From: Viola odorata
Taxonomy: Eukaryota > Streptophyta > Magnoliopsida > Malpighiales > Violaceae
Assembly: GCA_963691705.1 (NCBI GenBank)
Contig: OY829542.1
Span: forward strand, 42,095,105-42,159,104
Length of the DNA stretch: 64,000 nt
Direction: 5' to 3'
In this document: one piece after another, positions 21,860-31,760 of the stretch
Position numbering within the stretch: position 1 is the stretch's first letter
How the letters are laid out: each line of letters begins with the position of its first letter
Made by a program: the position numbers and the translations under genes
Notes under the pieces: model-generated
The model's input: only the letters and a program-made list of their open reading frames with translations
What the model was told of the DNA's origin: nothing
The model's database searches: none

Positions 21860-21972
21860 GCACGCTTACTCTTTTCGTGCGAATGTTTACACTCGGCCTC
21901 TGCATGTTTGCTGTTTTCATGCGACTGTTTACACTCTCCCTCTGCATGCTTACTATTTTCATGCGAATGTTT
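21860..21972 (-). repeat. 42-bp tandem repeat in the protease-RT linker
   Basis: Units start at 21860, 21902 and 21944 (the last partial). On the reverse strand they code for a 14-residue repeat of the form HSHENSKHAEAECK, in frame with pol. Confidence 0.8.
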
Positions 21973-23831
21973 AAGGCTCACACTCTCAGTGTTTCCCTCT
22001 ATATATTTCACACTCAAACCTTCTTTTTCTCTCGCAAGCTGTTTTGAAATTTCATATTCAGCATGTGACTTAGCAAGCCATTGCTGATCCTCAAACACTT
22101 CAGCTTGTGTTAACGGTGCCAAGGTGAACTTCTGACCATCCTTAACCAACTTGTAGAGGTTCCTCTTCCCATCATGATTCGCTGCGCGATCAAACTGCCA
22201 TGGGCGTCCAAGGAGGATATGGCTTGCTTGCATCGGCACAACATCACAGAGAACTTCATCTTGGTATTTGCCGATACGAAACTTAACAAGCACCTGTTTG
22301 GTTACCTTAATACCGTTGTCATCCGTCATCCAGTGTAGATGATACGGTTTCGGATGCTTTACCGTTGGCAAGTCCAGCTTATGAACCATCAGCGCACTGG
22401 CACAGTTGGTGTAGCTTCTGTTGTCTATGATAATGGAACAGCCCTTGTGATCAATCACCCCGCGGGTGTGGAACAGATTGGTCCGTTGCTCCTCATCACA
22501 CACTTCTTCTGTGGACTGTACGCTCAGGGTCCGTCGGATTACAAGCAACCGAACATGGTCACCTCTCTGATGGTCAATATCCGAATCGGTCTGACCGTTT
22601 CCCTCATGTTCCGTTTCCTCCTGTTCATCATCCGATTCTTCCTCGCCAGTCGGCCTGATGATGAAAACTCTTTTATTCGGGCATTCTGATTTCTTATGCC
22701 CTCGGCCGTTGCACTTGAAACAGATAATTTCCTTAGTGGCTGGCCGATCCACTGGTGGAGTATAAGGTTTGGTAGGTGCCGTTTTAGAAGGAACAACAGC
22801 ACTGACAGATCCCTTCAAAACGGCAGGGGCCGTTTTGTCATCCTTATTCCAAGACGTCTTCTTCCAAGGTGTCGACCCAGTAGACTTATAGGAACTCCTA
22901 GCTTTCCTATGCTTCTCAATCTTTTGAGCCATATGAAGCATCTCCTCTAGAGTATTGTATTGCGTCAGCTCCAATGCATCGGCAACGTCTGCATTCAAAC
23001 CAGCAAGAAACCGAGCCATCGTTACCTCAGTTTCTTCAGTAATCCTCGCTTGAGCCAAAGCAATTTCCATCTCATTAAAGTATGCTCCAACTCCCTTGCT
23101 GCCTTGCTTCAAGGTTTGAAGCCGTTGATGAAGCTCACGGTGAAAGTGGGCAGGGACAAACCGTTGTCTCATCGCCTGCTTCATCTCTTCCCAATTAGCA
23201 ATCGGACCAGCTAAGACAGCTGCCCTTTTCCGATTGAACTGCTCCCACCAATGACTAGCATACCCACAGAATTCGACTGCGGCGATCTGAACCTTTTTAC
23301 CTTCCGAATAATTGTGACATAAGAAGATAGCATCTACTTTCCTTTCCCAAGTTAAGTATGCATCAGGGTCGTCAGCACCCTCAAACGGAGGTATTTTCAT
23401 TTTGATGCTGTTTAGATTAGCATCCAAACGGTCATCCTCCCGTTCTCTCCTACCATCACGACGGTCTCGTCTCTCTCTCCTCTGTCCATCCCTTGTATTT
23501 ATCCAGCCTTCTCCCCCATCAGGTTTTCCTTCCCAATCAGAATATGGTAATTGTGGACCAAAGCAAGATTAGGCCGACGATTCTCATCACATGGTCGACG
23601 GGCGTTGTCATCTTCTTCGGACAGATCAGACAAACGGCCATCACGTTGGTTATTCGCGGCTATAGGAACTGGATTAATGGTACCTAACGCTTCCACCTTA
23701 GCTATCCTTGCATCGGTAGTTAGCTGCCGCTCATTTGCAGTTAATTGCCGTTCATTCAATGTTCGGAGTTGTTCCGTCATTATGGCTAGTATAGCCGATA
23801 GATCGGGTTGTTGTACTCCCTCTTGAGACAT

Positions 23832-24760
23832 CTTTTACTTTTCCTGAAATTCACAACACCAAAGAAAACGTAAAATTGCACTAACCTAGCACTCCCTCAC
23901 GTGTTTACTCTCGTGTTTAATCACTCTAATAATCTCACAAAATCTCTCAAATTTCCCTGCAATGTTCAAGTGTTAGTGAGACTCAAGAATCCAAAGAAAA
24001 AGCTTCCAAGAAGACTCTCAAAGAAACTAGCACGGAAAAGAATTGTGACACTTGATATTTGAGTAATTGCAAGAACAACCAATCAAACAAATAGCAAGTA
24101 GAGTAGAAGGCAATTTCAAGGAATCAAAGAAAGCTCAAAATTGACTCGAAGGGACTGAAACAAGTTCAATTTCAGTTATGATTGTAATACCCAATCGCAG
24201 TGCAATTTAATTCCTTGATAAATCTGATTTTTATGGAGCAAATACTTCTATATATTTTCGTATTTGCAGGATCGGATCCCTTTCTTTTCTTTGGGAAATT
24301 TCCCTGTTGTTGTTTTTTTTTTTTTGTTTTTTTTTTTTTTTGACAGCAAAACACAATTCAGTGTTTTGATCAGAACTTTTTACTCTCAACTCGGAATCGA
24401 CCGATTCTTTTTGATTCGGAAGCCCAACAGATTCAGCTTTCCAACGAAACCACAATTACTAAAATCGGACGTCAGTTGCTATATATATGAATACAAATTC
24501 GACAACTGAAATTACTAAAACTGAACAGAATTTTCTCTTGTATTTTGTGACCTTCTTGTGGGTAGAAAACGCAAGTAATTTAGCGAATTTCAACACAACA
24601 AACTGGAACGAAACACAACCAATTGTATTCAAGTAACTAACCAAGCACAGCAAGAAATCGGTTTTGAATGGAGTAGAAAGAAATACCGATTTCAACGATG
24701 AAACTTGAAGACAATTAAGATACTTACCAATCTTTGAACGCCTTAAGCTCCGCTACCAAC
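23832..24760 (-). other. chromovirus 5' leader
   Basis: 929 bp between the primer-binding site and the gag ATG on the reverse strand. It has an A-rich tract (T runs at 24310-24343 on the plus strand) and no long open frame. Confidence 0.8.
24747..24758 (-). other. primer-binding site of the chromovirus
   Basis: Reverse-strand TGGTAGCGGAGC two bases after the LTR; 10 of 12 match the TGGTATCAGAGC complement of initiator Met tRNA. Confidence 0.7.
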
Positions 24761-25667
24761 TGATACGATCCTGGTTCCTTAGGATGCGTAGCACCAATTT
24801 TGATCTTTGTTCAAAGACGGATTTCCTGCGGAAATAGATAACTCGACGAGTACGAGCTTAGACCACTTAGCTAACCTGTGCTAAGAGCCCTAATCGATTT
24901 CAAGTCAAGGGTCTTGAATCGAGTTCTTAGGACTAGACTCAACAATGTGAGAATCACACTAAGATAAACGACACAATAATACAATTCCAAGATTTACTTG
25001 TATACGACTCAAGTATTGCGGACTCAAGAAGAACAAGGTTCAACCAACTTGAACAAGGGGCGGAGATTGAAGAGATTAACTCAATTTATCAAATAACAGC
25101 CAACTTAATAAAGTAGCCAAGTGGTTCCTTATATAGGTTACAAACAAACCCTAATAGTAAACCAAATAGGAATAGAAGTAGGACTTCCAAAATAGGAAGA
25201 TAACTTAACTAATTAAAACTGTCTAATTAACTAATTAAGCTAAAATAATTAAAGTCAACAACTTGAACTTCAGTCAACGCGCGCTTCTGGACACGCGAAA
25301 CGGGCAGGAGCCGTTTTGAGCAATCGGCACGCGAGACAGATGAGTGAAACGGCAATGGCTGAGTGAAACGGTCAAGTGCCGATTTAAGCGAAACGGACAA
25401 GAGCCGTTTTGAACGAATCGGACAAGAGCCGTTTTGGTGACAAACGGTCAAGTGCCGTTTCTAGCAGAATCATCTTCGGTCATTGTGAAAGTAAGGAGAT
25501 TCACAACTCTTGGTGTCTTCTCTCTAAGTGCAGCTTCCTCACTTGTCCTCTCACATTCCAGCTCCTTGTGAATGAGAGATGACAAACGGTCTTGAAGCTT
25601 TCTAGCTCTGGCTCGAGTCATTGGACCAGCTGGTGGTAACGGTAGTTGGATGCGTGGATTCGCATCA
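24761..25667 (-). repeat. chromovirus 5' LTR
   Basis: 907 bp, same ends as the 3' LTR. Differences noted by eye include T/C-type changes near 24779, 25098, 25313, 25388, 25463 and 25487. It carries a second copy of the pol tail, which is not part of a gene here. Confidence 0.95.
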
Positions 25668-26239
25668 TCTTGGTTAAACCCAGATCGCCACTAAGAACCA
25701 GGAACTTCAAGAAGATCTATCACAAAGAACTCCTTTTTCCAAGCCTCGACGGAAGACTCAATGTGGAGGAGTTTCCAAGTAAAGGACTTGAGTGAGTCAT
25801 CGTCATAACGGGGCAATATCGTTATCACACCCCGACACTTCATCAACTTAAAAATTGACTTAAGCAACAAAAGGGTAGGGGAAGTGATCCCCTTATATTT
25901 ACAAAGTTCCAGAAAGGCATAAACACAGCAATATGCATTTGGGGCTAATTGGACGGGATTCAAATCGCAAGCAATAAGCAATTATTTTATGAAAGGGTCG
26001 ACGGGAAGCCGGAACCATAATGGAACATTTGTGCGTACAGAACCCTACGTTTGCCCGTCAAAACGTTGTTCAAGCGTATCGACTCAGGGGCAACGGTGAC
26101 CTTATAACCGGCAGGGATAACAACATTATGTGCGGCTAAATGCTCATCAAGAGCGACTTCAGAGGTGATACTACTAACCGTAATATCCATCTTTTTTCTC
26201 ATCGGCAGACTTCGACTCAGGGTGGCGAGTCTTAGCCAT

Positions 26240-26909
26240 GACAGAAATAAGAAATTAAAGACGAAGAAGACGATGGAAGAAAATAGGAAATACCTTTAGA
26301 GAAAAAGCACTTCGAGAACCCTGAATGGTGGAAAGGAAATAAGACGGCTAGAGAGAATATGAAGAAAGCAGAATGACAAAAGTAAGAAAAAGAAATAAGT
26401 GTTGGGTTTTATAACCCTAGTGGCCAAAAGAAATGACGGACGCTGCAGTCGTTGCGTGAGGAGCGTCACAAGGAACAGACTCAAGCAATGAGTACAATTC
26501 TAGAGAAGCGCGACAACACTTCGATTTTGCTAAAATTCTAGAGCACGCTAGCCCTCGGTGCCCTAAAGAACGGACACGTGTGTCTGTGCCATCATGACTT
26601 TTCTCTCGCATTAATGAGAGGATCGTGAGCATTAAATGCTCTGAAAAGTAGAAATGATTTTCTGGAATAAGACAAGAGCGATATTGCAATAATGGAGATA
26701 ACGCAGGATGGCGTTAGCCAAGCCGACAACTTTCGAGATAACGCGGGAAAGCAAAACAAAGATCAGTTATTATCTAAGAATGAAGTACAGATATCGTTGC
26801 GCGATAAGGCGTTATTACAAGACAAAGGAAGCAAATAAAGAGGAAAATCCTCCAAAGGGTCAGCCTTGACTAATCATGGTCCAGCACGGATATCGCAACT
26901 GCCATTCCC
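26240..26909 (-). other. spacer between antisense genes C and D of Tat-1
   Basis: About 670 bp with no open frame of note. The promoter of gene D lies at 26407-26413. GC-rich words of GATAACGC type recur at 26690-26810. Confidence 0.5.
26407..26413 (-). promoter_or_regulatory. TATA box of antisense gene D (Tat-1)
   Basis: Reverse-strand CTAGGGTTATAAAACCC, about 170 bp before the ATG at 26239. The same word lies before gene D in Tat-3 (49242-49248) and Tat-4 (54593-54599). Confidence 0.65.
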
Positions 26910-29123
26910 CTACTCCTCCCCGAAAGAAAGAAAATCTCCCTCGCTTTCGCCTAAATCCTTTATCTTCTTAGAGGTGTAATCAGCCAACTTAGATGAATCA
27001 ACAGTCCCCTAGCGATAGAGATCTGTAAATCCGGCGATATAGACCTCCATGGTCTTGTTTTTCCACCAAGCTATCTTCGAAGGTACTTTGGCCAGATCCG
27101 TGTCGCGGGACGATATCTCTTCACAAAGGAGAGAGTTTCTTTTGTTGGCCGCCACCAATTCCGCCTCCAGCAGCTCTACCTTAGCCTTCCCCTTTGATTT
27201 TTCTCGCGCGAGCTCGGCGCGACAGTCGTTCAACTCTGCCTAGGTTCGACCTTGAAGCTTCGACAACTCTGTTACCTTCGCCAAAGCGGCGTCTAGTTGT
27301 TCCTTCGAACTGGGAGAGCGCCGAACCTTGTCGCTCTGATCCTCGAGAAAATAATGCAGCTCGCGGAAGCTGGCCAGCATGTCGTTCAGAAGGCGTGTAT
27401 GCTGAATTTCAGGGGGATGCCGCAGGAACACTTCCTTGTCCTTCGAAGAACTGAACATTTGGCCCACTATAGAGCCTACCGGCTCATTTCGCGATAACGT
27501 ATCCGATATCCCTAAAGCGCGAAGCCCGTTAGTACAAAAAGATGACAGATCCAGCTGGTATGCGACATTTCCTTGAGGACTTTGAGGGGAAAGATTGGCG
27601 ATATAGGGAGGAGAGTAACTTTTTGCGGAACTACCAATGCCCGAGATCGAAGAAAGGAATAAGGGTTGAGGCTTCCTCGGGAGAGGATTAAGAGGAACAC
27701 TTGGGTTTGAAACCGGCATGGTCACATCCGGAATACAGGAAGAGATCGGAGAATCAGGGCCACCAGACGGCAAGGGTGAGTCCACCACCGCCGAAACCTC
27801 ATTAGCTTTGGAAGGAACGGCAGAAGGCACCTTGACAACCTCCGCCACCTGCAAGGTACTCGCGACATGAGAAATGTCAACCCCCGCTGTAGGAACTGCG
27901 TTAACTTCCCTCAAGGGAGGAACCGGTGGGCCACTTTTCTCTTTTCGGGTTTTCTTTCGGAGACGCTCCATCTAGGCAGCTATCTCTTCGCTATCGTCCT
28001 CGGTTGACTCCGCCGCGGGATCATTTTTTCTCACCCTAAGCTTCATTCGTCGAGCAAGGGTGGCGTGACGTAGCTCGGAACCGGCATCCATGCACTCGCT
28101 ATCACTGTCAACTATTCCAGTCGTAGGACGACTCGGAGTCACTCCCCTGCCCCGAGGCGGCAACCAATTCTCAAGAAAATGAGAAGGTTGAGCGGAAGCA
28201 CTATGTGTTGCGACGGTCTTAGTTCTCCTTCTCCTCGGCGGGATAGTCGGACGGCTGGAGCTTTCAGGTGGTGGAGAAGGGGGTAATGTCTGAAGCGGTA
28301 CCACGTTCAGAGGAGTGTTATTTCCCCCGGAGGAACGACCCTCAGTGCTACCTGCCAGCAAAACATGTTAATATAGCAAGCAAATTGAAGCGATAACGTG
28401 GCAAAAGAGAAACTCACCAACGACACACTCTTTCAAGGGTCTGAACCGAGCAAATTCCCGAATGCGGAAAGGCCCTTCTATTTCTAACAGGGCTGTAACA
28501 TGGGACACCTCAGTACCAGACAACACTTCTGGTTTTCTCCAAGTGGCGCTGGTAATCTCTCGATTAAAACCCCCGCGCCACCAGTGAGACGGCAGGCGAA
28601 GGGTGAAGAAGCCATTTTTCCAGTTGTCCGCGCTCTCCTCAAAACCTTGAAAGTTCTGCCAGAAAAATTGCACGATGGCGTCATTCCATCTTGGGGTGAT
28701 ATCCACCAAGCAGTCGTGACAGCTCAAGTTGAAAAATGTGCGGAACAGATCGAGGGATGGAGTGAAAATACGCTTCATCTCGTATCCCCGAAGGAAGGCA
28801 TAAATCCCACACCAGGAAGGCAGAGTTATTTGAACGGGATTGAGATCGTAATGATTTAGCAGCTTCATCAGAGAAGTATGGATCGGGAGATGAAACCCGT
28901 AGAGGAACATCTTGAAATTAACCAGCCGGAACGTTCCCCACATGGCATCATGAAGCCAAATATCCTTCGTAGGGATATAAGGGCGGCAGCCCAAGGGGAA
29001 GGTGATACCGTTCTCCTCTAACTCTGCCCTCAAAACTTCATTACAATAAAAAATAATACGAGCTCTCCTAGCCTCGAGATCTATGGGATTTTCGGCACCC
29101 GCAGTGGCTCTAACACGAGACAT
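26910..29123 (-). pseudogene. Tat-1 antisense gene C: Transposase_28-like protein with coiled coil, spliced
   Basis: ATG at 29123 (MSRVRATAGAENPIDLEARR). Exon 1 is 29123-28418 and exon 2 is 28351-26910. Exon 1 holds 'FKMFLYGFHLPIHTSLMKLL', DLNPVQ, 'WCGIYAFL', 'FTPSLDLFRTFF' and 'WKNGFF', the same layout as gene D and as the putative gypsy-type transposase family. Exon 2 starts Ser/Pro-rich with a PPRRRRTK basic patch. It continues acidic and hydrophilic, then 'HYFLEDQSDKV' and a coiled coil ('ALAKVTELSKLQ', 'LNDCRAELAREKSKGKAKVE'). In-frame stops TAG lie at 27972-27974, 27240-27242 and 27009-27011. With these read through it would be about 715 residues. Function unknown. Confidence 0.75.
28352..28417 (-). 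other. intron of antisense gene C (Tat-1)
   Basis: Reverse-strand GTGAGTTTCT...TGGCAG, 66 bp, joining GTT-G to GT-AGC in frame. The Tat-3 intron at the same place (61753-61818) is also 66 bp. Confidence 0.75.
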
Positions 29124-29314
29124 AAGGGACTGGAAAAATAAAACTACGACGAGAGAGGAACAAAATACCTGGAGCAAGAAGCCAGTAAACAGGCCGTCGG
29201 TGCCGGCGAGCAGTTGCAGAAACTCCTCTTGAGCAGGAAGAAGCACAGGAGAAAGAGAAAGTGTGAAAAATTTCGAAGTATTGGCAAAAGTAATGAAAGA
29301 GAATAGCGGTTCCC

Positions 29315-29321
29315 TTATAAA
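29315..29321 (-). promoter_or_regulatory. TATA box of antisense gene C (Tat-1)
   Basis: Reverse-strand GACCTTTATAAGGGAA about 195 bp before the ATG at 29123. The Tat-4 copy is at 53767-53773. The Tat-3 copy has drifted to TTTAAAA near 62697-62705. Confidence 0.55.
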
Positions 29322-29595
29322 GGTCGAACTTGAAGAAGAGACAACCTGTAAAAGTGAGACACGTGAGGAGCAGAAAGTGACGCATGGATAGTCATTTATG
29401 TCTTTGGGAGAAGACAGTTACCGACTGAAAACTGAAAGACGGTTGCACCCAGCAACAGGTATCCCTCCGCGGCAACCCTTGGTGCTTGAAGAAATGGCGC
29501 GAGAAGGCGATAGGAGAACAAAGGGAAAATGAAGTGTTATCTTATTCATTTTCAAAAAGCCATATGGCATCTACAAAGAGGCAAGACACGCTAAA

Positions 29596-30017
29596 CTAAT
29601 CGCCATCAGACCAAGAGATATCATAACAATAAACTGCATCATCATCTGAGAACGATAGCTCCCTGCTGACGGGAGGGAAAGGCTCATCAACCCTTTTTCC
29701 GATGCGTATCATTGATCGGCCTGACTCCTCCTCAGCGGCTGGCGTCACCGTTTCAATGCCCGCGCAGCAGGGAGAGCCATTTTTGGCGAATCACGAGGAA
29801 GAAGAGATGATTCATCCCCCTTTTGAACAGAAGGGGCGGGAGAATTAAAAAGCGGTTCAGACACCTTTAAGGATTTTTTCCTTAGCCTCTTGCGACCCCG
29901 CCAGTGGACGAACGGCCTCCACAGAGGCGACGGAGGAGGATTGTCTGAATCTGGCGAAGTTGGAGGAGTTGGCGGAGAATCCCGCGCAGTAGTATCCAAA
30001 GAATAAGAATCAACCAT
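29596..30017 (-). pseudogene. Tat-1 antisense gene B: proline-rich, acidic-tailed small protein (frameshifted)
   Basis: ATG at 30017 (MVDSYSLDTTARDS). The protein starts with a proline-rich run (SPPTPPTSPDSDNPPPSP), has a basic patch (WRGRKRLRKKSLK) like a nuclear localisation signal, and should end in an acidic tail closing with 'WSDGD' before TAG at 29596-29598. In this copy the frame goes off after 'LPAARALKR' near 29745. The intact Tat-4 copy (53080-53499) has 139 codons. No family is recognised. Length conservation with Tat-3 (420 bp in both) argues that it is a real gene. The basic patch suggests, but does not prove, a nuclear protein. Confidence 0.6.
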
Positions 30018-30087
30018 GAGATCATAGGCAACCTGTCGAGAGGAAAAATAAACAAGAAGATGAACGGAAATAGGGGAAAGGATCCCA

Positions 30088-30094
30088 TTAAATA
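30088..30094 (-). promoter_or_regulatory. TATA-like box of antisense gene B (Tat-1)
   Basis: Reverse-strand GGCTATTTAATGGGAT about 70 bp before the ATG at 30017. The word is kept in Tat-4 (52999-53005) and Tat-3 (63493-63499). Confidence 0.55.
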
Positions 30095-30498
30095 GCCAAA
30101 AAAGGGGGAAAAGCTTTTCGATCATCCGACACGACTCTTGAGAACTGACATGCGTACAACCTGGAGTGCAAATCTAGATTTGCAGTCACACCTGTTGGAA
30201 TCTCCCACAGATCGAGGAAAACCAAAAATTAGCCCAATCAGTTGACAATGAAGCGGTGGCGCAGAATTAATGCAGAACGGTTAGCGAGGAAACCGTCGTG
30301 AAAAAACCATCCAATGACCAACTCGTTTTCAGTTGGGCTGAGGAGGCCTCCAACCGAAAAAAGACAAATGGCGCATTAAGGAAGAAGAATAGTTGCAAGC
30401 GGCATAATAAAAACAGTTTATTTATTATGGCCTAACGGCCGAGAGGTACAGCAGCGTAAAAAGAAAAAAGAAAAAAGGCTCAAAGGGAGCCACCGCCG

Positions 30499-30875
30499 TC
30501 AGGCGTCGGAACCAGCATCCTCGGGTATAATGGGAATGTCTCTTAGGGAGTCCATGACCAGAGTAAGGTCAGTAGAGGTGACCCTCATCCCCTTCAGGCA
30601 GCACCCCAACATGTCCTTGCGCTGCTGCAGCATGGCGATCACCACTTGAATCCTAGCAATGGAGGTGGCCAACTTCGACACGCTCTCTAAATGACTGAAA
30701 TCCTCTAGAGATGTAGCTCCCAGCCTGGAATGGAGTGGGGTCAGCATCCCTTGCAACTCCAAGATGTCCTCGGAGGTCTTGATCAGCATGTTCTCCAGGA
30801 ACCCGACGTCACCATCATTGAGGTTCTTGAGAGTATGGCCCTTGGAAAGGAGGATTTTTTGGTCAAATGATCCAT
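30499..30875 (-). pseudogene. Tat-1 antisense gene A: small helical protein of unknown function
   Basis: The ATG expected from Tat-4 is at 30875 (MDHLT...), but one base is missing in an A/T run near 30850, so the first 28 or so codons are out of frame. From 30789 the frame is open for 96 codons to the stop at 30499. Sequence is rich in Leu, Met, Ser and Thr with 'EDILELQGMLTPL', 'ESVSKLATSIARIQ' and 'MLQQRKDMLGCC'. It looks helical, with no signal peptide or membrane segment. Over 96 shared codons the Tat-1 and Tat-4 proteins differ at only about eight residues, although gag-pol of Tat-1 is full of stops. It is the first gene of the antisense cassette, next to the 3' LTR. Confidence 0.6.
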
Positions 30876-30930
30876 GATGCAGATTATGAAAGAAAAAGAT
30901 GAGATGAACTTGAGTGGAGAAAGCTCTCAG

Positions 30931-30937
30931 ATTTATA
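30931..30937 (-). promoter_or_regulatory. TATA box of antisense gene A (Tat-1)
   Basis: Reverse-strand GAGCCTATAAATCTG about 60 bp before the ATG at 30875. The same word is in Tat-4 at 52175-52181. Confidence 0.65.
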
Positions 30938-31111
30938 GGCTCCGAGAAATGGGCCTTTTGAAAGAGGAGGTCCTCAAAAGATGAGTCGCCCCGTTACCAT
31001 CAAAGACCGATGGACTTGATATGGAAACGAGGATCGACGTCAGTGTGCTACTAAGGATGCTGGTACTCGAGAGGAGTACGAGCTAGAATCCTAGAAAACG
31101 CGAAGGAGCGC

Positions 31112-31290
31112 GATATTACAGGTAGCCATGACGTAAAAACCGTACGATTGTAGGTATCCACAGTGTAAGGCCGCGTCGATGTCGCAGGTAGCTCCTAGCA
31201 GCGTAAAACCTCACCGATATCGTGGGTATCTGGTGGTATAAAGCCGCACAAATCGTAGGCAGCCGATGGCATAAAACCGCGTCAATATCG
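31112..31290. repeat. five imperfect 31-39 bp tandem repeats upstream of gene A (Tat-1)
   Basis: Units share AGGTA, then GGCATAAAACCGCGTC, then ATATCG. The same array in the opposite orientation is in Tat-4 (51822-52001). It lies between the 3' LTR and the gene A TATA box. Confidence 0.6.
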
Positions 31291-31760
31291 CTGACTCCAT
31301 GAGCGGAAAGGAAAGAAAGAACCCGTGTGTTCTCGAAACCCTCTCCCATGGCGACATCTATAGTGGTCCGTCAGCATCGACAACTCTCCTACAACACTGA
31401 CGAGTTTGTAACCTTCTGAGCGTTGCCGATGACCCAGGCAGGTTAATACCGCTAGGCGAAAGTGACACCCTAACAGTTCCGGACAAGTTAGCGGCGTCTC
31501 TCGCTAATTCCTTGACACCCCATGATGACGGGTCTTTGGACAAGCACGAAGACCGGAATCCGCTTGCTCGAAGGAAAGCTCCCGACCTAGGCGTTGCCTA
31601 TCGTTCAATCAATCTTTGTCGTATCAAAACAGACAAAGAAGCTCGATGATCCTACAAGCACATTGCCCTAAGAAGGAATGGATCCTCACCTAAGATCCCC
31701 GACATGAACAGAGAGCGATAGCCCTTGGTAAACACTCGGGCTCATTTTCAGTTGGGCTTA
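31291..31760. other. noncoding stretch before the Tat-1 3' LTR
   Basis: No open frame. It ends CATTTTCAGTTGGGCTTA directly before the LTR. The same CAGTTGGGCT word recurs at 30335-30346 and 63774-63783 and, reversed, near 51241 and 52766. No clear polypurine tract is seen. Confidence 0.5.

Larger units (their letters stand above)
18784..23831 (-). pseudogene. gag-pol: chromovirus gag-pol polyprotein, nearly intact
   Basis: Start ATG at 23831. The gag N-terminus is followed by a one-base frame change near 23565. Then come a capsid core ('KMKIPPFEGADDPDAYL', 'WWEQFNRKR'), zinc knuckle CFKCNGRGHKKSEC and protease region IIIDNRSYTNCAS, where related elements usually have DGGS. A linker has three 14-residue repeats. 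RT follows ('WRMCVDCRAVNKIT', VVYFDDILIYS), then RNase H, with one in-frame TAG at 20608-20610 just after 'GAVLMQ'. The integrase has a zinc finger (CLTCRKAKSKS) and core ('MDFVVGLP', [12 protein letters not shown], '[12 protein letters not shown]'). A 'GDGPFQIVEKI' module and an acidic tail run 220 bp into the LTR, ending with GPMTRARARKLQ and about 60 more residues. About 1,680 codons in total. Mobility would need help from another copy. Confidence 0.93.
18097..25667 (-). mobile_element. complete chromovirus-type Ty3/gypsy element nested in Tat-1
   Basis: 7,571 bp, reverse orientation, perfect TCTTG target duplication. Two LTRs of exactly 907 bp differ at about six positions by eye, so this is the youngest insertion. 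Order on the reverse strand: 5' LTR 24761-25667, primer-binding site, leader, gag-pol 23831-18784, 3' LTR 18097-19003. Pol runs into the 3' LTR, as in CRM-type chromoviruses; the clade is not certain. Confidence 0.95.
16275..26239 (-). pseudogene. Tat-1 antisense gene D: Transposase_28-like protein with coiled coil, spliced, interrupted
   Basis: Reverse strand, opposite to gag-pol. ATG at 26239. Exon 1 runs 26239-25668, then 18096-17952 beyond the nested chromovirus. Exon 2 is 17881-17523 and exon 3 is 17426-16275. Both introns have GTGAGT donors. Exon 1 has 'GYGFRFPLDPFIERL' type sequence, DLNPVQLAPNAYCCVYAFLE and WKKEFFVIDL, resembling the putative gypsy-type transposase family. Exon 2 is basic (RRRLKRAREREENER). 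Exon 3 ends in a Glu/Lys/Ala/Leu coiled coil and a short helical tail. The joined length would be about 740 residues. Breaks: one extra A in an A run near 26200, an indel near 26000, TAA at 25982-25984, and the chromovirus. Role unknown; extra antisense ORFs are documented in Tat-lineage elements. Confidence 0.75.

Noticed and set aside
21346..23214. Forward-strand open frames opposite the chromovirus gag-pol
   Set aside because: They lie entirely over the reverse-strand gag-pol frame, show no family features and are shadows of it.
25227..25451. 74-codon reverse frame repeated at 18563-18787
   Set aside because: Same LTR sequence in both LTRs; composition is driven by the AAACGG/CCGTTT repeats, and there is no start context or similarity.
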